Shown: piece by piece, positions 23,735-34,764 of the stretch | Numbering within the stretch: position 1 is the stretch's first letter | How the letters are laid out: each line of letters starts with the position of its first letter | Source: Chimonanthus salicifolius | Taxonomy: Eukaryota; Streptophyta; Magnoliopsida; Laurales; Calycanthaceae | DNA: 64,000 bases | Direction of reading: 5' to 3' | Assembly: GCA_013350335.1 (NCBI GenBank) | Contig: CM023535.1 | Location: 27,372,617 to 27,436,616 of the forward strand | The notes under the pieces: generated by a model | What the model saw: only the letters and a program-made list of their open reading frames with translations | Databases searched by the model: none | Told to the model about the DNA's origin: nothing | Position numbers and translations under genes: made by a program

Positions 23735-24795
23735 ACCCATGTAACGACCCGTCCCGCTACGAGTACGTCAAACTGATACAAGTCCTAAAACCGATCTGAT
23801 ACTAATTCAGGGGTATATATTTCTTTTCTTCTTTTTCTTTTTTTTTTTTAAAATAAAGGGAAGTATCGCTCCCGCAACCCACACTCAAATCAATAGCCGA
23901 TAATACTAATAAAGTATTAATCGTAATTGGAAACAATAACATCGTTCCATTATTACATTCATCCAACTTAATGAAAAGTACACATATCTCAAATATATTA
24001 ACATGTCCTCAAATACAAAATGAAACCATGACAAGTACAAAGCTGCAACTCTATGCCCAATGTCCAATTGAGGGTCCCGCTGACCCTTCCTCTATGAAGT
24101 ACCTGTGAGGCAAGGGGTGAGCTCTACATGCCCAGTGAGGTTAACACACACATCATATGTCACCAAGCATACACTGTATATGATCATTAAACACATCAAT
24201 GTCTATGATGTCTACATGCATGACTATGCAAGCGGGCACCCTACCCCTAACACACGGGCCCACATCTGTCGGGCCTCCAGTACATCCTCTAACCAACTCA
24301 ATACAACTCTATGGCAACTCTCTCATGTGCCCATCCACTGCGGTCCGCCCACCCTCGGGTATACATACTGATCCTCCAACCGGATCAGGATCCATACTCC
24401 TCGCCCAGACCTATAACTCTCTCATGACAACCCGTACACATATCACGACCAACCCAAGAGTCGGACTCAATAGAGTCCCAAATCGACTACCATACGGGAG
24501 TAACCACCTCACCAGTCCTCAACGGACTGCCAACCAGATTCATCTATGGTCTCCTCAACCAAACACCAGAGTCTCGATAGTCAAACCTATAACCTTGGAC
24601 CACATCTGTTGGTCTCCACACGACTGGCGTATCCACCCCTCACAGAATTCATAGGTCTTCTACCGAGCGAGCGGGCCAAACTCACTCGTTAGGCGCCCAT
24701 AAATTCCTAGTGAGTCAACGCCTACAAAACGAGTCTCAACAATGAACCCAAAGTCATAACTGCGGTTAAACACACTACGACATCACATTGCAGGT

Positions 24796-25110
24796 TGTCC
24801 CCACCATACATGTGTCCTAGCTTGGAATACCATACCTCAGACTGTCCCCACCCTACAGGTGTCATAGCCTGGAATGTCTCATCACATCACATCGTAGTTG
24901 TCCCCGCCCTACAGGTGTCCTAGCCTGGAATGTCTCATCACATCACATCGCAAGCTGTCCCCACCCTATAGGTGTCCTAGCCTGGAATGTCTCATCACAT
25001 CACATTGCAGGTTGTCCCCACCCTACAGGTGTCCTAGTCTGAAATATCTCATCACATCACACTCAGGCTGTCCCCACCCTACAGGTGTCCTAGCCTGGAA
25101 TATCTCATCA
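24796..25110 (+). repeat. Tandem array A, about 57-bp unit, six copies
   Basis: Units start at about 24796, 24843, 24899, 24956, 25013 and 25069. Each reads tgtccccaccctacaggtgt followed by cctagcctggaat and ctcatcacatcaca; the first unit is shorter and diverged. Confidence 0.9.
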
Positions 25111-25560
25111 CACCGTCCCTTGACCAATGAGCGGGCAAGCACATCCTCAGCCTACTCGGTCATCCGGGGAATCACAAACCATGCCACCAGGAGCTGTCCC
25201 TCACTCCATCGTCCTTCAACCAATGAGCGGGCGAGCACCTCCTTAGCCTACTCGGTCATCCGGGGAATCACAAACCATCCCAGTGGGAGCTGTCCCTCAC
25301 CGCATCTTCCCTCAACCAATGAGCGGGCGAGCACCTCCTCAGCCTACTCGGTCATCTGAATCACAAACCATACCAGAGGGAGCTGTCCCTCACCGCATCG
25401 TCCCTCAACCAATGAGCGGGCGAGCACCTCCTTAACCTACTTGATCATCCGGGGAATCACAAACCATACCAGAGGGAGCTGTCCCTCACCGCATCGTCCC
25501 TTGACCAATGAGCGGGGGAGCACCTCCTCAACTTACTCGGTCATCCGGGGATGCCTCATC
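25110..25560 (+). repeat. Tandem array B, about 95-bp unit, five copies
   Basis: Repeats of ccaatgagcgggcgagcacc, ctactcggtcatccgggg, aatcacaaacca and gagctgtccctca start at about 25124, 25220, 25316, 25409 and 25504. It directly follows array A. Confidence 0.9.
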
Positions 25561-27782
25561 CACCCCTCACTCTGGTGCCATGACTGTAGGGGCTTCCAAG
25601 ACTATCCTGAGTGAACCAACATTCAACCCGATGGTCTCTCTCTAGGGCTAACATAACTACCTCTCAATTAGTACTTATCTGGGACTCCCAGGTACATTGT
25701 TCTCTAAACCAGATTACACATCTCTCACAGGTGTGTCTGAGAGACATAAGACGGATCGACCATTTGATCCATGCAAGGGGTACAACTATCCATTTCCAAT
25801 CACAAGGGAGTCTGTATCCCAACCACGCGTCCACTACGCAGTCCCACATAACATCCCCACCCTAACTACCCGACAAGCTAGGGGGAGTCTCTAGATCCTG
25901 ATGTGGCTTAGTACACATAGCCCCACCGGCATCCTACATATGCTAGTTATATGCATGCACAATTACCGCTGCACATACTATAGACATGGTTCATCGTATA
26001 ATAATCAGGTGTATATATATCACTATCTATCGGCTGGCATGTTAACATCCAAGCATGTTACAATGTCTAACATTCCAAACTAATCATCACATAGTCATAT
26101 GGCATATTAGCAACAGAATACTTCACACCATAATCAGGCATATACCACCACATATCACACATTCACATGCTGGCATCTTAGCATATTATCAACGAAAATA
26201 AACTCCAATCATGTCACCACACATCCATCAATTATGACATTAAATAATCAATTCATATATGCCTCTGCGAGCATCGGATATGAATACATCCGGATGGGGA
26301 CCCGCCACATAATAGTATCAATAGTTCCCTTGCCGAGTGGCTTGTAATACCGGGGACCCCCATTCACCGCATTCCGTACACGCACATCTGATATAGCAGT
26401 AATATGCATAGATACATGCTAAAAGCGGTCATAAGTTCCCTCACTTGTGTGTGTCCTTGAAATCCAATGCAAGAAAACGAGTCCGGCGGATGAAGGGGCT
26501 CAATCTGTTGAAACAAGAACACAAGGATGAGTAATCGGGTAAAATGGGTCAAACTAAGTCTGGACTACAAACGGGCCCAAAAGCGAGTCGGGTCCAAACC
26601 GGACTGAAGTGGGCCCGAAACTGAAAACTGAGTCCAAACTTGGGCCAGGCTGGAAACTGAGCCTAAAACTGGAAACTGGGTTTGAATTTGGGTAGGGCTC
26701 GAAACTTGGTCGAAATAGGCCGGGCCTGAAATCGGGCCGGGTCGAAGGTGGGCCGGCTCGAACTGACTGAGTTGGGTCTGGGCCTGGTCTGCTGGTCCAA
26801 CAGTGAAATGGGTCTGGGCTGCCAAGCCCAGAGCTGAACCCACCCGAGTCAACTCAGTGACTCGACTAGGTTGGCTCGGAACTCACTGAGAAACCAGGAA
26901 AAAGAAGGAAATGAGAGGAAAAAGAAGGAAAAGAAGGGAAGAAGGAAAATAGGGGAAAATGAGAAAAAAATAAGAGAAGAAAGGGAGAGAAGAGGTTACC
27001 AGGTTCGGTCGAAGGGAGGGGCGGCAAATCAGAACTCCGACGATGGCGGGAAGGATGGGATCCGACAGTGAAGCCGTCCGAACGAGATGGGAGCAGGAGG
27101 AGGAGGGAAGAGCATCGGTAGAAATGGGAGAGGGGAGTTCCCGAGAGAAGGAGAAAGGGAGAGAGAGCGGTGGCGGGGGCGGCGGCTTGAGGGAGGGGAA
27201 AGAGAGAGCTTAGGGTTAGGGTTAGGAAGAGAAAGAGGAGAGGAGAGAGGGGAAGAGGAAGAGAGGGACGGGAGAGAGAGAAGCAACAACAGTTGTGGCG
27301 GGACTGTAGTACCCAGCTACAGTGCTGCTGAAATGAAGGTTATAAAGGGGTAGATTTAGGGTTTTGGAAAACCTTTTATTATTATTATTATATATATAAA
27401 AATCTCCAATTTCCAAAATATTTTAAAAAAAGTCCAGAAAAACCAAATGACAAATGACGGGGGAAAAACGTGTGATTTTCAAACTTTTAATTATAATAGA
27501 ATGTTCAATAAATCCAAATTACTAAAGTGCCCTTTGAGTCTCCGAAAAAATCGGGTTGGGTCATTACAACCCACCCCACTTAAGCCCAGCCGCCTGACTT
27601 TTGGGCCGAGGCCTCAATCCACCCCACTTAGGCCCAAAGTTGTCCTGGGCTCAGCTCGATTACAACAACTCAGCCGATTGCTTGGGTCTTTGGGTCATTC
27701 TGGGCTCAGCTCGACTACAACACAGGGAGGGGCAAGGGACCCATATAGGCAGAGGGTTTGAACCTTGAGCTCTGATATCATT

Positions 27783-28106
27783 TGTAACAACCCTGACCCG
27801 AATCCGACCCACACACTAATGTCTGCTTTGAGCCCACATTGGCCCGCACAACTTTGCATTGGGCCTAGCTCAACTCACAGTCCAAAACGCGTTTCACTGG
27901 GTTAGAGGTGAACTCCCTCTTATATATACCTTTCAGAATCAGCTCATGGGCGATGTGAGACTTTTTCCCACATCCACACGCCCAACCAGCTGTCCGCCAT
28001 CGGTCAGACTGATTATCCCTGTCGGTCGAACCGACACTGGCTCATTTTCTCAATTTCTGGCCCCTTGGAGCTCGACCTTCTGGGCCTCTGGGGTGGGGCC
28101 TTTACA
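27783..28106 (-). repeat. TRIM LTR copy 2
   Basis: 324 bp, tgtaacaaccctgaccc to ggggcctttaca. It is the central LTR, shared by the two internal regions. Confidence 0.88.
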
Positions 28107-28343
28107 AGCCACCCCACTTAAGCCTAGAGCCACCCTTGGTTCTATTTGGCCGCCTGGGCTTCTGGGCCGGGGCCTCAATCCACCCCAGTTAGGCCCAGAG
28201 CCGTCCTGGGCTCGGCTCGATTACAACAACTAAATCGGCTGTCTGGGCCTTTGGGCTGTTCTGGGCTCAGCTCGACTACAACATAGGGGAGGGGCAAGGG
28301 ACTCATACATGTAGAGGGTTTGAACCTTGAGCTTTGATACCAT

Positions 28344-28617
28344 TGTAACAATCCTGACCTAAATCCGACCTGCACAATATTGTACGCTCTGGGCCCACAC
28401 TGGCCCTCATGACTTTGCATTGGGTTAGGGGTGAGCTCCCTCTTATATGCACCCCCTCAGAATCAACTCCTAGGTGATGTGGGACGTTTTCCCACATCCA
28501 CACGCCCAACCAGCTGTCCGTCGTCGGTCGGACTGACAGGCCCGAAACTGGCTCATTTTCTCAATTTTTGGCCCTATTGGACTTGGCCTTCTGGGCCTCT
28601 AGGTTGGGGCCGTTTCA
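28344..28617 (-). repeat. TRIM LTR copy 3
   Basis: 274 bp, tgtaacaatcctgacc to ggggccgtttca, with internal deletions compared with the other two. Abuts the right-hand CACAA. Confidence 0.85.
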
Positions 28618-28651
28618 CACAATTTAAATCATATCCTAATATATCTTAACA

Positions 28652-29185
28652 CCCCCTCAAACTCAAGTGGATTCCACTTGAGTTTGAACTTATTTAATTT
28701 GATAAACTAATGGTTATATGATGTTATCTGATAGAGTGGAAACAGATGTATCGAAGAAGTCAAGAACAAAACCAACGTGCCACTATGTAAAGCAAATTGT
28801 AGGATGAATAAAAGTAATAAAAGATCAGTAGTCTAGTGCATGAGATTAACATATCTCGATCATCTCAATAGTTGGAACCATGATCAAGGACAGAAGTAAA
28901 GTTATCCAAAACACACGAAATCTAAATATCAAAAGAAATGAACTTAATCTTTATTGCAATGTGAGATACACAATCCAAAACTATATGAAAAATAGACACA
29001 CAATAATATTAGCAATTGCAGTGATAATGATGGCAAGATGAGAGAAGGGTGATGATAGCGATGGTTACAATGATGAGCATCCCAACCCATGATGGGGCAA
29101 CATGAATAACTGAAATATAAATATTTATAAATCTAAGTTTAAAATTTAGGTTCTAAATTAGAGAGTAGGGTCAGCTTCTCACTGG
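28652..29185. other. Non-coding remnant of the outer copia, with a perfect palindrome
   Basis: 28657-28687 is a perfect 15-bp inverted repeat (TCAAACTCAAGTGGA and its complement) around one T, next to the polypurine tract. The rest has no coding capacity that I can see. Confidence 0.6.
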
Positions 29186-30591
29186 CAGGGCCGGCCCTGA
29201 GATTTCAGGGCCCTAGGCGACCTCTTAAGATGGGCCTTTTATAATCTCACAAAAAATAAAATTATACATTTTTTTACGAAGTGTGAAATATCTAAATAAA
29301 CCATCATAATCAAATTTATAACAAAGTATTATTTAAAATTTATTTTTTATGATTTTGAGATGCAAAATTACTATATTCAAGTTTTTTTAACATTTATTTT
29401 TCAATAGATAAGATAGCTAATCCATTCAATCTTTCTTCTGACATTGAAGACAAAAAATAAGATTTTATCAATTTTAACTTCGAAAAACTTCTTTTTGCAG
29501 AGGCAACGGTAACTGGTACAATCAACATTATTCTATAAGCAATCCATGCATTTGGAAAACAACAATTCGTTATTTTTATATAATTTAGTACTTTAATTGT
29601 TTCTTTTACTTCTTTTGGTACTGCATCTTTTATCATATTTGAGTGTGACACTAATGTCAATTCTCATTTGAAACAAAGATATTATTATTATTTTAATTTT
29701 TCAATTTTTCTGAATTTTTAAAAAAATAAAAAATAAAATTATCTTAATTATAATTATTTATACTTGTATATTACGTCTAATAAAATCTTCATTGATCAAA
29801 TGAATAAAGCTATGTTCTTTCATCTCTTCAAATTTTAAAAGCTTTAAATTAACTTTAATTCAAAATTACCAACTCAATATAGGTTTCTTTTTTGCTCTAT
29901 TTAGATGATACATATATTTTAAAAGATTCTTTATTAATTAAAATTATTATTTTTTTCGTTATTATTATTACTCAACTCAATAAAAATGAAAATTGTAATA
30001 ATTATTATTATGATTGTTACTATCATTATTTTAATTTTTTAAGAAAACCACATTTTAAATTGAGTAGAAAAATTATCAATATATAAATTTCTAATTTTGA
30101 GTGTTTTAAATTCGAAATTGTTAAAAATAGTAAAATGATTTCAAGTGGTAGTAACTTAAAAGTCATAAACGAGATTAGCTGGGATTTGAAGGCCGCTCTA
30201 TTTAGATGATACATATATTTTAAAAGATTATTTATTAATTAAAATTATTGTTATTTTCATTATTATTAATTTTTTTTTGAAAAGTAACCAAAGATTTTCA
30301 TTAAAAGAGAGGAGTACAATAGAAAGAAAGGGAAAAGGAAAGGAAAAAAAGGTGGTCTAAAAGATAGAGACCAACAAAAAAACTAGGAGAAACAGAAAAG
30401 ACTCAGCTAGAACCGAGGTCCCCTAAATAGAAATGGAGTATCTTAACAGAACTAGAGGCCAACAAATTCATGCTTTTGTACGCATTATTAACTATTCAAC
30501 ATATAACAAAGGAGTTTATGGACTTGGGGGCCCTATTTATTTGGAGGCTTTAGGCAGCGGCCTACTTCGCCTATAGCCAGGGCCAGCCCTG
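29186..30591 (-). mobile_element. hAT element relic with transposase C-terminus
   Basis: Ends cagggccggccctg at 29186 and gggccagccctg at 30591 form terminal inverted repeats typical of plant hAT elements. The 8-bp flanks (ctcactgg and ccgactga) agree at five positions, which fits an old duplication. A frame at 29660-29394 encodes VTVASAKRSFSKLKLIKSY, then MSEERLNGLAILSIE, the C-terminal dimerisation region of hAT transposases of the zinc-finger type. The rest of the transposase is missing. A segment of about 75 bp is present twice (29897-29971 and 30195-30268). A LINE fragment is inserted at 30270-30483. Confidence 0.75.
30270..30483 (-). mobile_element. 5'-truncated LINE fragment, TSD ATTATTAA
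   Basis: Starts with a T run followed by gaaaagtaaccaaagatttt, the reverse complement of a LINE 3' end with its poly(A). ATTATTAA is found at 30262-30269 and 30484-30491. 214 bp, non-coding. Confidence 0.65.
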
Positions 30592-30999
30592 CCGACTGAG
30601 CTTGAATAGAGAACGGGAGAACTTCTCTATAGATTTAAGGAAGGAAGGCAGACCAGAGGAACTGCAAATATGGAGGCTTTGGGCACTTCCAAAATATAAT
30701 TAAGACCTTTTACTTATTAAGAGATGACATCTTTTAAAAAAAAATGATGGCTTTTGAATACACAACTTTCAAAAGAAAATTAAATCTATTCTTATAATTA
30801 GAGGTTCCACTATAATAACCCCAATTAAGAAATTGATTTGATTGGATCACAATTGCCCATGGTTTAATAGCTGCAAATAACGGCCGCTTGCATCTCCTTT
30901 CTAAAATTCTAAGATAATAATAAAATTCTATGCTAACTTATTAAAATTATTAAGATACTATTTAGAGAATAAATTATTATGAATGGATTGATCAATTGA

Positions 31000-31206
31000 A
31001 ATTTTCGTAAGGAATGAATATTTCTACGAAAACTATCATAAGTAAAAAGATTGGTTCAAGAAATAAAATAATAAAATTGCGTACTTTACCCAATCTTGTA
31101 ATAAACTGCATGTAACCCAAAACCTGTTTTTAGTTTTACTTCTTACCTCAATGAGGATCTTATTATGGCTGATCTCAACAAAGATGAGTTGATCACTCAT
31201 GAAGAT
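31000..31206. repeat. Dispersed repeat shared with psi-PG-1
   Basis: Matches about 10659-10800 (aaggaatgaatatttctacg, then tatcataag.aaaaagattg). It lies downstream of PG-B. Identity of the repeat is unknown. Confidence 0.5.
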
Positions 31207-31510
31207 TATTAGCGGAAATTATTGACTTTCCCTTAATGTACATCTGTATGTGGCAATCTTCTTAAATTAAGAGATTGTAATGTGTCTATCTTCTTTGAGA
31301 GATTTGCAATCCTAAATTAAGAGATTGTAATGTGTCTATCTTCTCTGAGAGACTTGTAATTCTATATGTACCAATGATAGTGAGAAACGCAAAACAACTA
31401 CTTCATATTTTCTACATGGTATTAGAGCTAGAGAGTCATGGGGTTAATCAATTACAATCCCTTAATTTAGGGACATTGTTAAATACGGATGTACACTTTC
31501 CGCTAATAAG
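31207..31510. mobile_element. copia LTR with primer site, facing an inverted LTR fragment
   Basis: 31207-31416 is a plus-strand copia LTR (tattagcgg...tctaca) followed by the primer-binding site tggtattagagc at 31417. It contains a 50-bp direct repeat (units at 31264 and 31314). At about 31437-31510 the beginning of the same LTR family recurs in the opposite orientation (tccgctaata), so two LTR pieces face each other with almost no internal sequence. Confidence 0.6.
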
Positions 31511-31518
31511 GATGTTAT

Positions 31519-32426
31519 CAGGCCTGGCCCTGGCTTTAGGCGAACTAGGCCACTGCCTAGGGGCTCTAAATAGATAGGGCCTCCGAGTCGGGTTCAATTT
31601 TTAAGTTTCCGTACCTTATTTTATGTTATAAATTGATTTTAATATTTACTTTATAAGCAAATTGAGTTGTAGCGCCATAGTAGCAGGTATGACTTGCAAT
31701 CCAAAGGTTGCAGGTTTGATTTTCGCTGGCTTCTCTGTTAATTTTTTCCTCTAGTTTTATTTTTCATTTAAAAATTAAGAATTGAGATGATTAATTAATT
31801 CTATAATAAGATTAAAATGATTATATAAAGGTCAGATTTTAACTAATCATTATTCTTATCATTTTTTTAGAAATTTTAATAAAAGTATGAGCTAAAGAAG
31901 TCACTAATTAATGAAATTTAGTGTTCGCTGTAATATAGATGGTTGAATGGAAATAAAATGGGTTTACATTTGAATGACTATTTTGTGTTTTATAGTTTAT
32001 AATTGAGTGATAATTTTTTAATAAAATTTTACTTTAGAAGTTATTTTAAATACAATATATACTTTAGCATGTCAACTAGCCTTTTTAAAGACAATAAAAT
32101 AGTAATAAAAAATAAAAATCAATATACATTACATAAGTTGAAATTAAATTTGTCACAAGAAAGATTGAATGGATTAGCTATCTTATATATTGAAAAATAT
32201 ATGTTAAAAAAACTTGAATATAATAATTTAATTAGTAATTTTGCATCTCAAAATTTTCGAGAAGAATAAATTTTAAATAATACTTTATTATAAATTTGAT
32301 TATGATATTTTATTTGGCTGTTTGACACTTTGTAAAAAAATATATATGATTTTATTTTTTGTAAGTGTATAAACTGTCCATCTTAAGAGTTCGCTTAAGG
32401 CCCCTGAAATCTCAGATCCAGCCCTG
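31519..32426 (+). mobile_element. Second hAT element relic
   Basis: Termini caggcctggccctgg (31519) and gatccagccctg (to 32426) match the family at 29186, in the opposite orientation. Flanking octamers gatgttat and aattttat agree at six of eight positions. The plus-strand frame near 32150-32269 encodes LSQERLNGLAILYIEKY, the same transposase C-terminus. Around 31667-31735 a tRNA-like stretch with ggttgcaggtttgatt may be a separate SINE insertion. Confidence 0.65.
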
Positions 32427-32729
32427 AATTTTATAGTTGAGCATCATGAGAGTCTTTATACTGAAGTCATATGTCGATTACTTAGCTTTACCCATTGTCA
32501 CTGAATGAATTCTAGATTGAAATCATGTTGCTTGCTCTGTTCATGAGATTGCTATGTTAGTGAATTTAGCATCCATCGATCTTTTATGTTCCAATTTTCC
32601 TCCTCTTTTCTATCTCCCACACTGATTCTGGTTACCCATTTATTATATTTTAGATTCATTGAGTAAAAAAGAAGAAGAAATAATTTCCGTTATGTTATTT
32701 ACAATAAAGAATTGTTGTAAACAGAGTTC
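32427..32729. other. 3' flank of PG-B
   Basis: No feature seen apart from sequence resembling the 3' flank of PG-A (gttatttacaataaagaa at 32692-32711, as at 257-274). Confidence 0.5.
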
Positions 32730-34406
32730 TTATAAACAATTTGGTGGAATGACTAATCCACGAGCTGTTCCCTTGACATTCTGACAGAAAGATTCTGCCT
32801 CCCGATTCTGACACATTAGCTGTATATCTTGCAATCCAATCTGTTTGCATGAAGAGCTGGAACTGCACTCGAATTTAACAGCAACTTTAGATGCAGAAGT
32901 TCCCTTGATGTTCTTGAATGCCACCTGACTGATCTTTACACCAGAGCTCTGAAAAGCATCACAAAGATATACTATTAGATCGTAGATAATTTAACAAAAA
33001 ATCTATGTTACCATTGCACTCTTTCCACTATTAGTCTATTGAATTATTTTTCATTGTTCTTACATGATTTGGGCACCCAACATTGTGAGGGCAGTAGTTC
33101 TGATCGATAATAATTGGGTTCTGGACATTCTTCATCACGGCATGTTCAAAGATCACGCCTTTCACAAATCCATTACTGGGTCTTGTCCAAGACTTGATCC
33201 GAAACCCATTCTGAGATCCAGTAAACACCACTGTCTTCACATTCACATTCTGCACGCCTTCTTCTTCAAGATCCTTCCCCAGACTCCCGATGCTGGCACA
33301 AGCAGAAAGAGTTGGTGATTTAAATTGTATAGAACGGAGAACGACGTTTATTTAGTATATGGTATTCTATACACTCATACTGCGCACATACGAATTCTTT
33401 ATTGGTGTATGCATGAAAACAGAACAATGATCATCAGGTAAATTATACTGGACTGAAATCAAGAAAGCTTCTCTCACCTAATTCCATGTCCAGGACCACA
33501 TGCGACACGCTCGATCCATAGGCTTTGCGTGCAGGGCCCAATAGAGATGCAGTCATCTCCAGTCTCAATCCCAGAGCCTAGGATATGAACATCTGTTGAC
33601 AATTGCACATGTATCCCATCTGTGTTGGGGCTATCCGCCGGGGCATTTATCCACCCTGCAATGTCAAGTTCTTGCTTGTGTGGATGACGATGTGGTAGAG
33701 CTTGCTATTCGTGGAAGAAAGGCCCTTGACCATCACATCTTTTGAACTATAGAAGGCAAGTGATTGCAGGCAAAACATTCACGACTAGTGAGAAGACTTT
33801 CATATTTCAAAAATTGGCAATCATATCTTAAACTCCAATAGTTTTTATGTTCCAATTTGAAAAAAAATAGGAAATTAGTTTAAAAAAAAAAAAAACTAGT
33901 GATTTTCGAGTTCAATTTCAGATAATTTATTAAAGCCCAATGAACAAAAAGACTAGGTAAGGCAAATGATTGTACCGATGCACCAGATGGACACTTCTTT
34001 CTAGCATTTTGCAGGCCCACAAGCTTGATCCTTGTCCATCAAGGTAGCCTCCGCCAAGCGATACACCCTCAACACCAGAGAACATCAACCAATTATGTGA
34101 GGAACCCATGTTCCGGTAATCCGGAGCGACCAAGATCCCATCCAAACGAAATGTTATTCCATTATTGTTACATGGCCCTTGAAATACAACCGGATAGAGC
34201 AGGTACCTCTTGCGGGGTATTATTATTGTCACTGGCACATGTGATTTGCATGCTGCAGACCATGCTCTGAGGAATGATTGGCTAGCGTCGGTCTTGCCGT
34301 CTCCCCTAGCACCAAATTCTGCAACATTGAGATTGCCATTTGCTAAAACGAAAAGGGAGACAAAGAATAGCTGAAGAAGGAGAAGAGAGTTGATGGTTTT
34401 GTCCAT
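32730..34406 (-). pseudogene. Polygalacturonase pseudogene PG-B
   Basis: Close paralogue of PG-A with the same four-exon layout on the minus strand: 34406-33976, 33763-33478, 33292-33064 and 32948-32730. Signal peptide (MDKTINSLLLLQL), the standard TGDDCISIG form of motif II, CGPGHGI and FRIKSW are readable. Three lesions kill it: one base missing late in exon 1 (TGCAAAATG for TGCAACAATG), the intron 1 acceptor changed from AG to AA at 33765-33764, and four bases missing in exon 2 near 33650, which produces a stop before NTDG. Exon 4 is intact (AFKNIKGTSASK, ending PPNCL) and shows the base that PG-A has lost. Its TATA box is also degraded (TTTAAAA). Confidence 0.9.
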
Positions 34407-34764
34407 TGGAGTTGGTACTTGGAAGGATTTGAAGCTTAATTTGAAGGTTGTGGATGGATGGTAGCGCTGATGAGAAGAGGAATAGCAGAGAGGGGCCTTT
34501 TAAAGGATGGTGATGGAATTGTTTTGAGTGGCCAATACTGCAAGAAAACCGCGCCAAATTCAGATGCGACCATGGATTCAAAAGATAGCCGTTATCGTGA
34601 GAAGTAGAGAATCGCTGTTGATAGTTAACTTCAAACAGAAGAATTCGCGCTATCTTTTGCAAAAGCGGCTCATTAATTTGAATAGGTTCGTTATTCAGAT
34701 GGTCCACCGTACCCTCGAAAATTGTGGCCCACGCCACCTCAACTCAGGCGATCAATTGATACAC

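Larger units (their letters stand above)
23740..27568. mobile_element. Probable 3.8-kb solo LTR inside the TRIM, TSD ACCCA
   Basis: Begins TGTAACGACCCGTCCC and ends GGGTTGGGTCATTACA, giving imperfect inverted termini TGTAAcGACCC/TGTAAtGACCC with TG...CA ends. ACCCA flanks it at 23735-23739 and 27569-27573. No reverse transcriptase, integrase or gag was found, which fits a large solo LTR, possibly Ty3/gypsy-type; that assignment is inferred from the termini only. It holds two tandem arrays (24796-25110 and 25124-25555), and 26870-27290 is a purine-rich GA stretch ending in ttagggttagggttagg. Confidence 0.7.
23411..28617 (-). mobile_element. TRIM array: three LTRs and two internal regions, TSD CACAA
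   Basis: LTR copies at 23411-23734 (324 bp), 27783-28106 (324 bp) and 28344-28617 (274 bp) alternate with two short internal regions: 23735-27782, interrupted by a solo LTR, and 28107-28343 (237 bp). Each internal region begins with ccaccccacttaagcc (polypurine tract in reverse) and ends with a degraded gctctgataccat (tRNA-Met primer site in reverse), so the element lies on the minus strand. CACAA at 23406-23410 and 28618-28622 flanks the whole array, which shows it moved or grew as one unit. No protein is encoded. Confidence 0.88.
23278..28651 (-). mobile_element. copia-type LTR split by a TRIM array
   Basis: 23278-23410 (starting tgtaatatttt, with a tatttatag box) and 28623-28651 (ending cttaaca) join into one LTR of about 160 bp in minus orientation. 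It is followed by a polypurine tract (ccccctcaaactc on the plus strand). The TRIM array at 23411-28617 and its CACAA duplication separate the halves. Beyond 28652 a non-coding internal remnant continues to about 29150; the other LTR was not found. Confidence 0.6.

Noticed and set aside
24199..24654. 151-codon open frame in the solo LTR, and the 153-codon frame at 24898-25359
   Set aside because: Low-complexity or tandem-repeat translation without protein features.
24796..25560. CRISPR-like repeat array
   Set aside because: Units are contiguous tandem repeats without unique spacers, in a plant retroelement LTR.
27205..27230. Interstitial telomere-like ttagggttagggttagg
   Set aside because: Too short, and not the usual plant TTTAGGG unit; part of the GA-rich tract.
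26871..27353. Arg/Glu/Lys-rich and Ser/Pro-rich open frames on both strands
   Set aside because: They are produced by the purine-rich tract; composition artefacts.
31667..31735. Functional tRNA gene
   Set aside because: Only the B-box-like part is convincing and no complete cloverleaf could be drawn; a tRNA-derived SINE remnant within the hAT relic is more likely.
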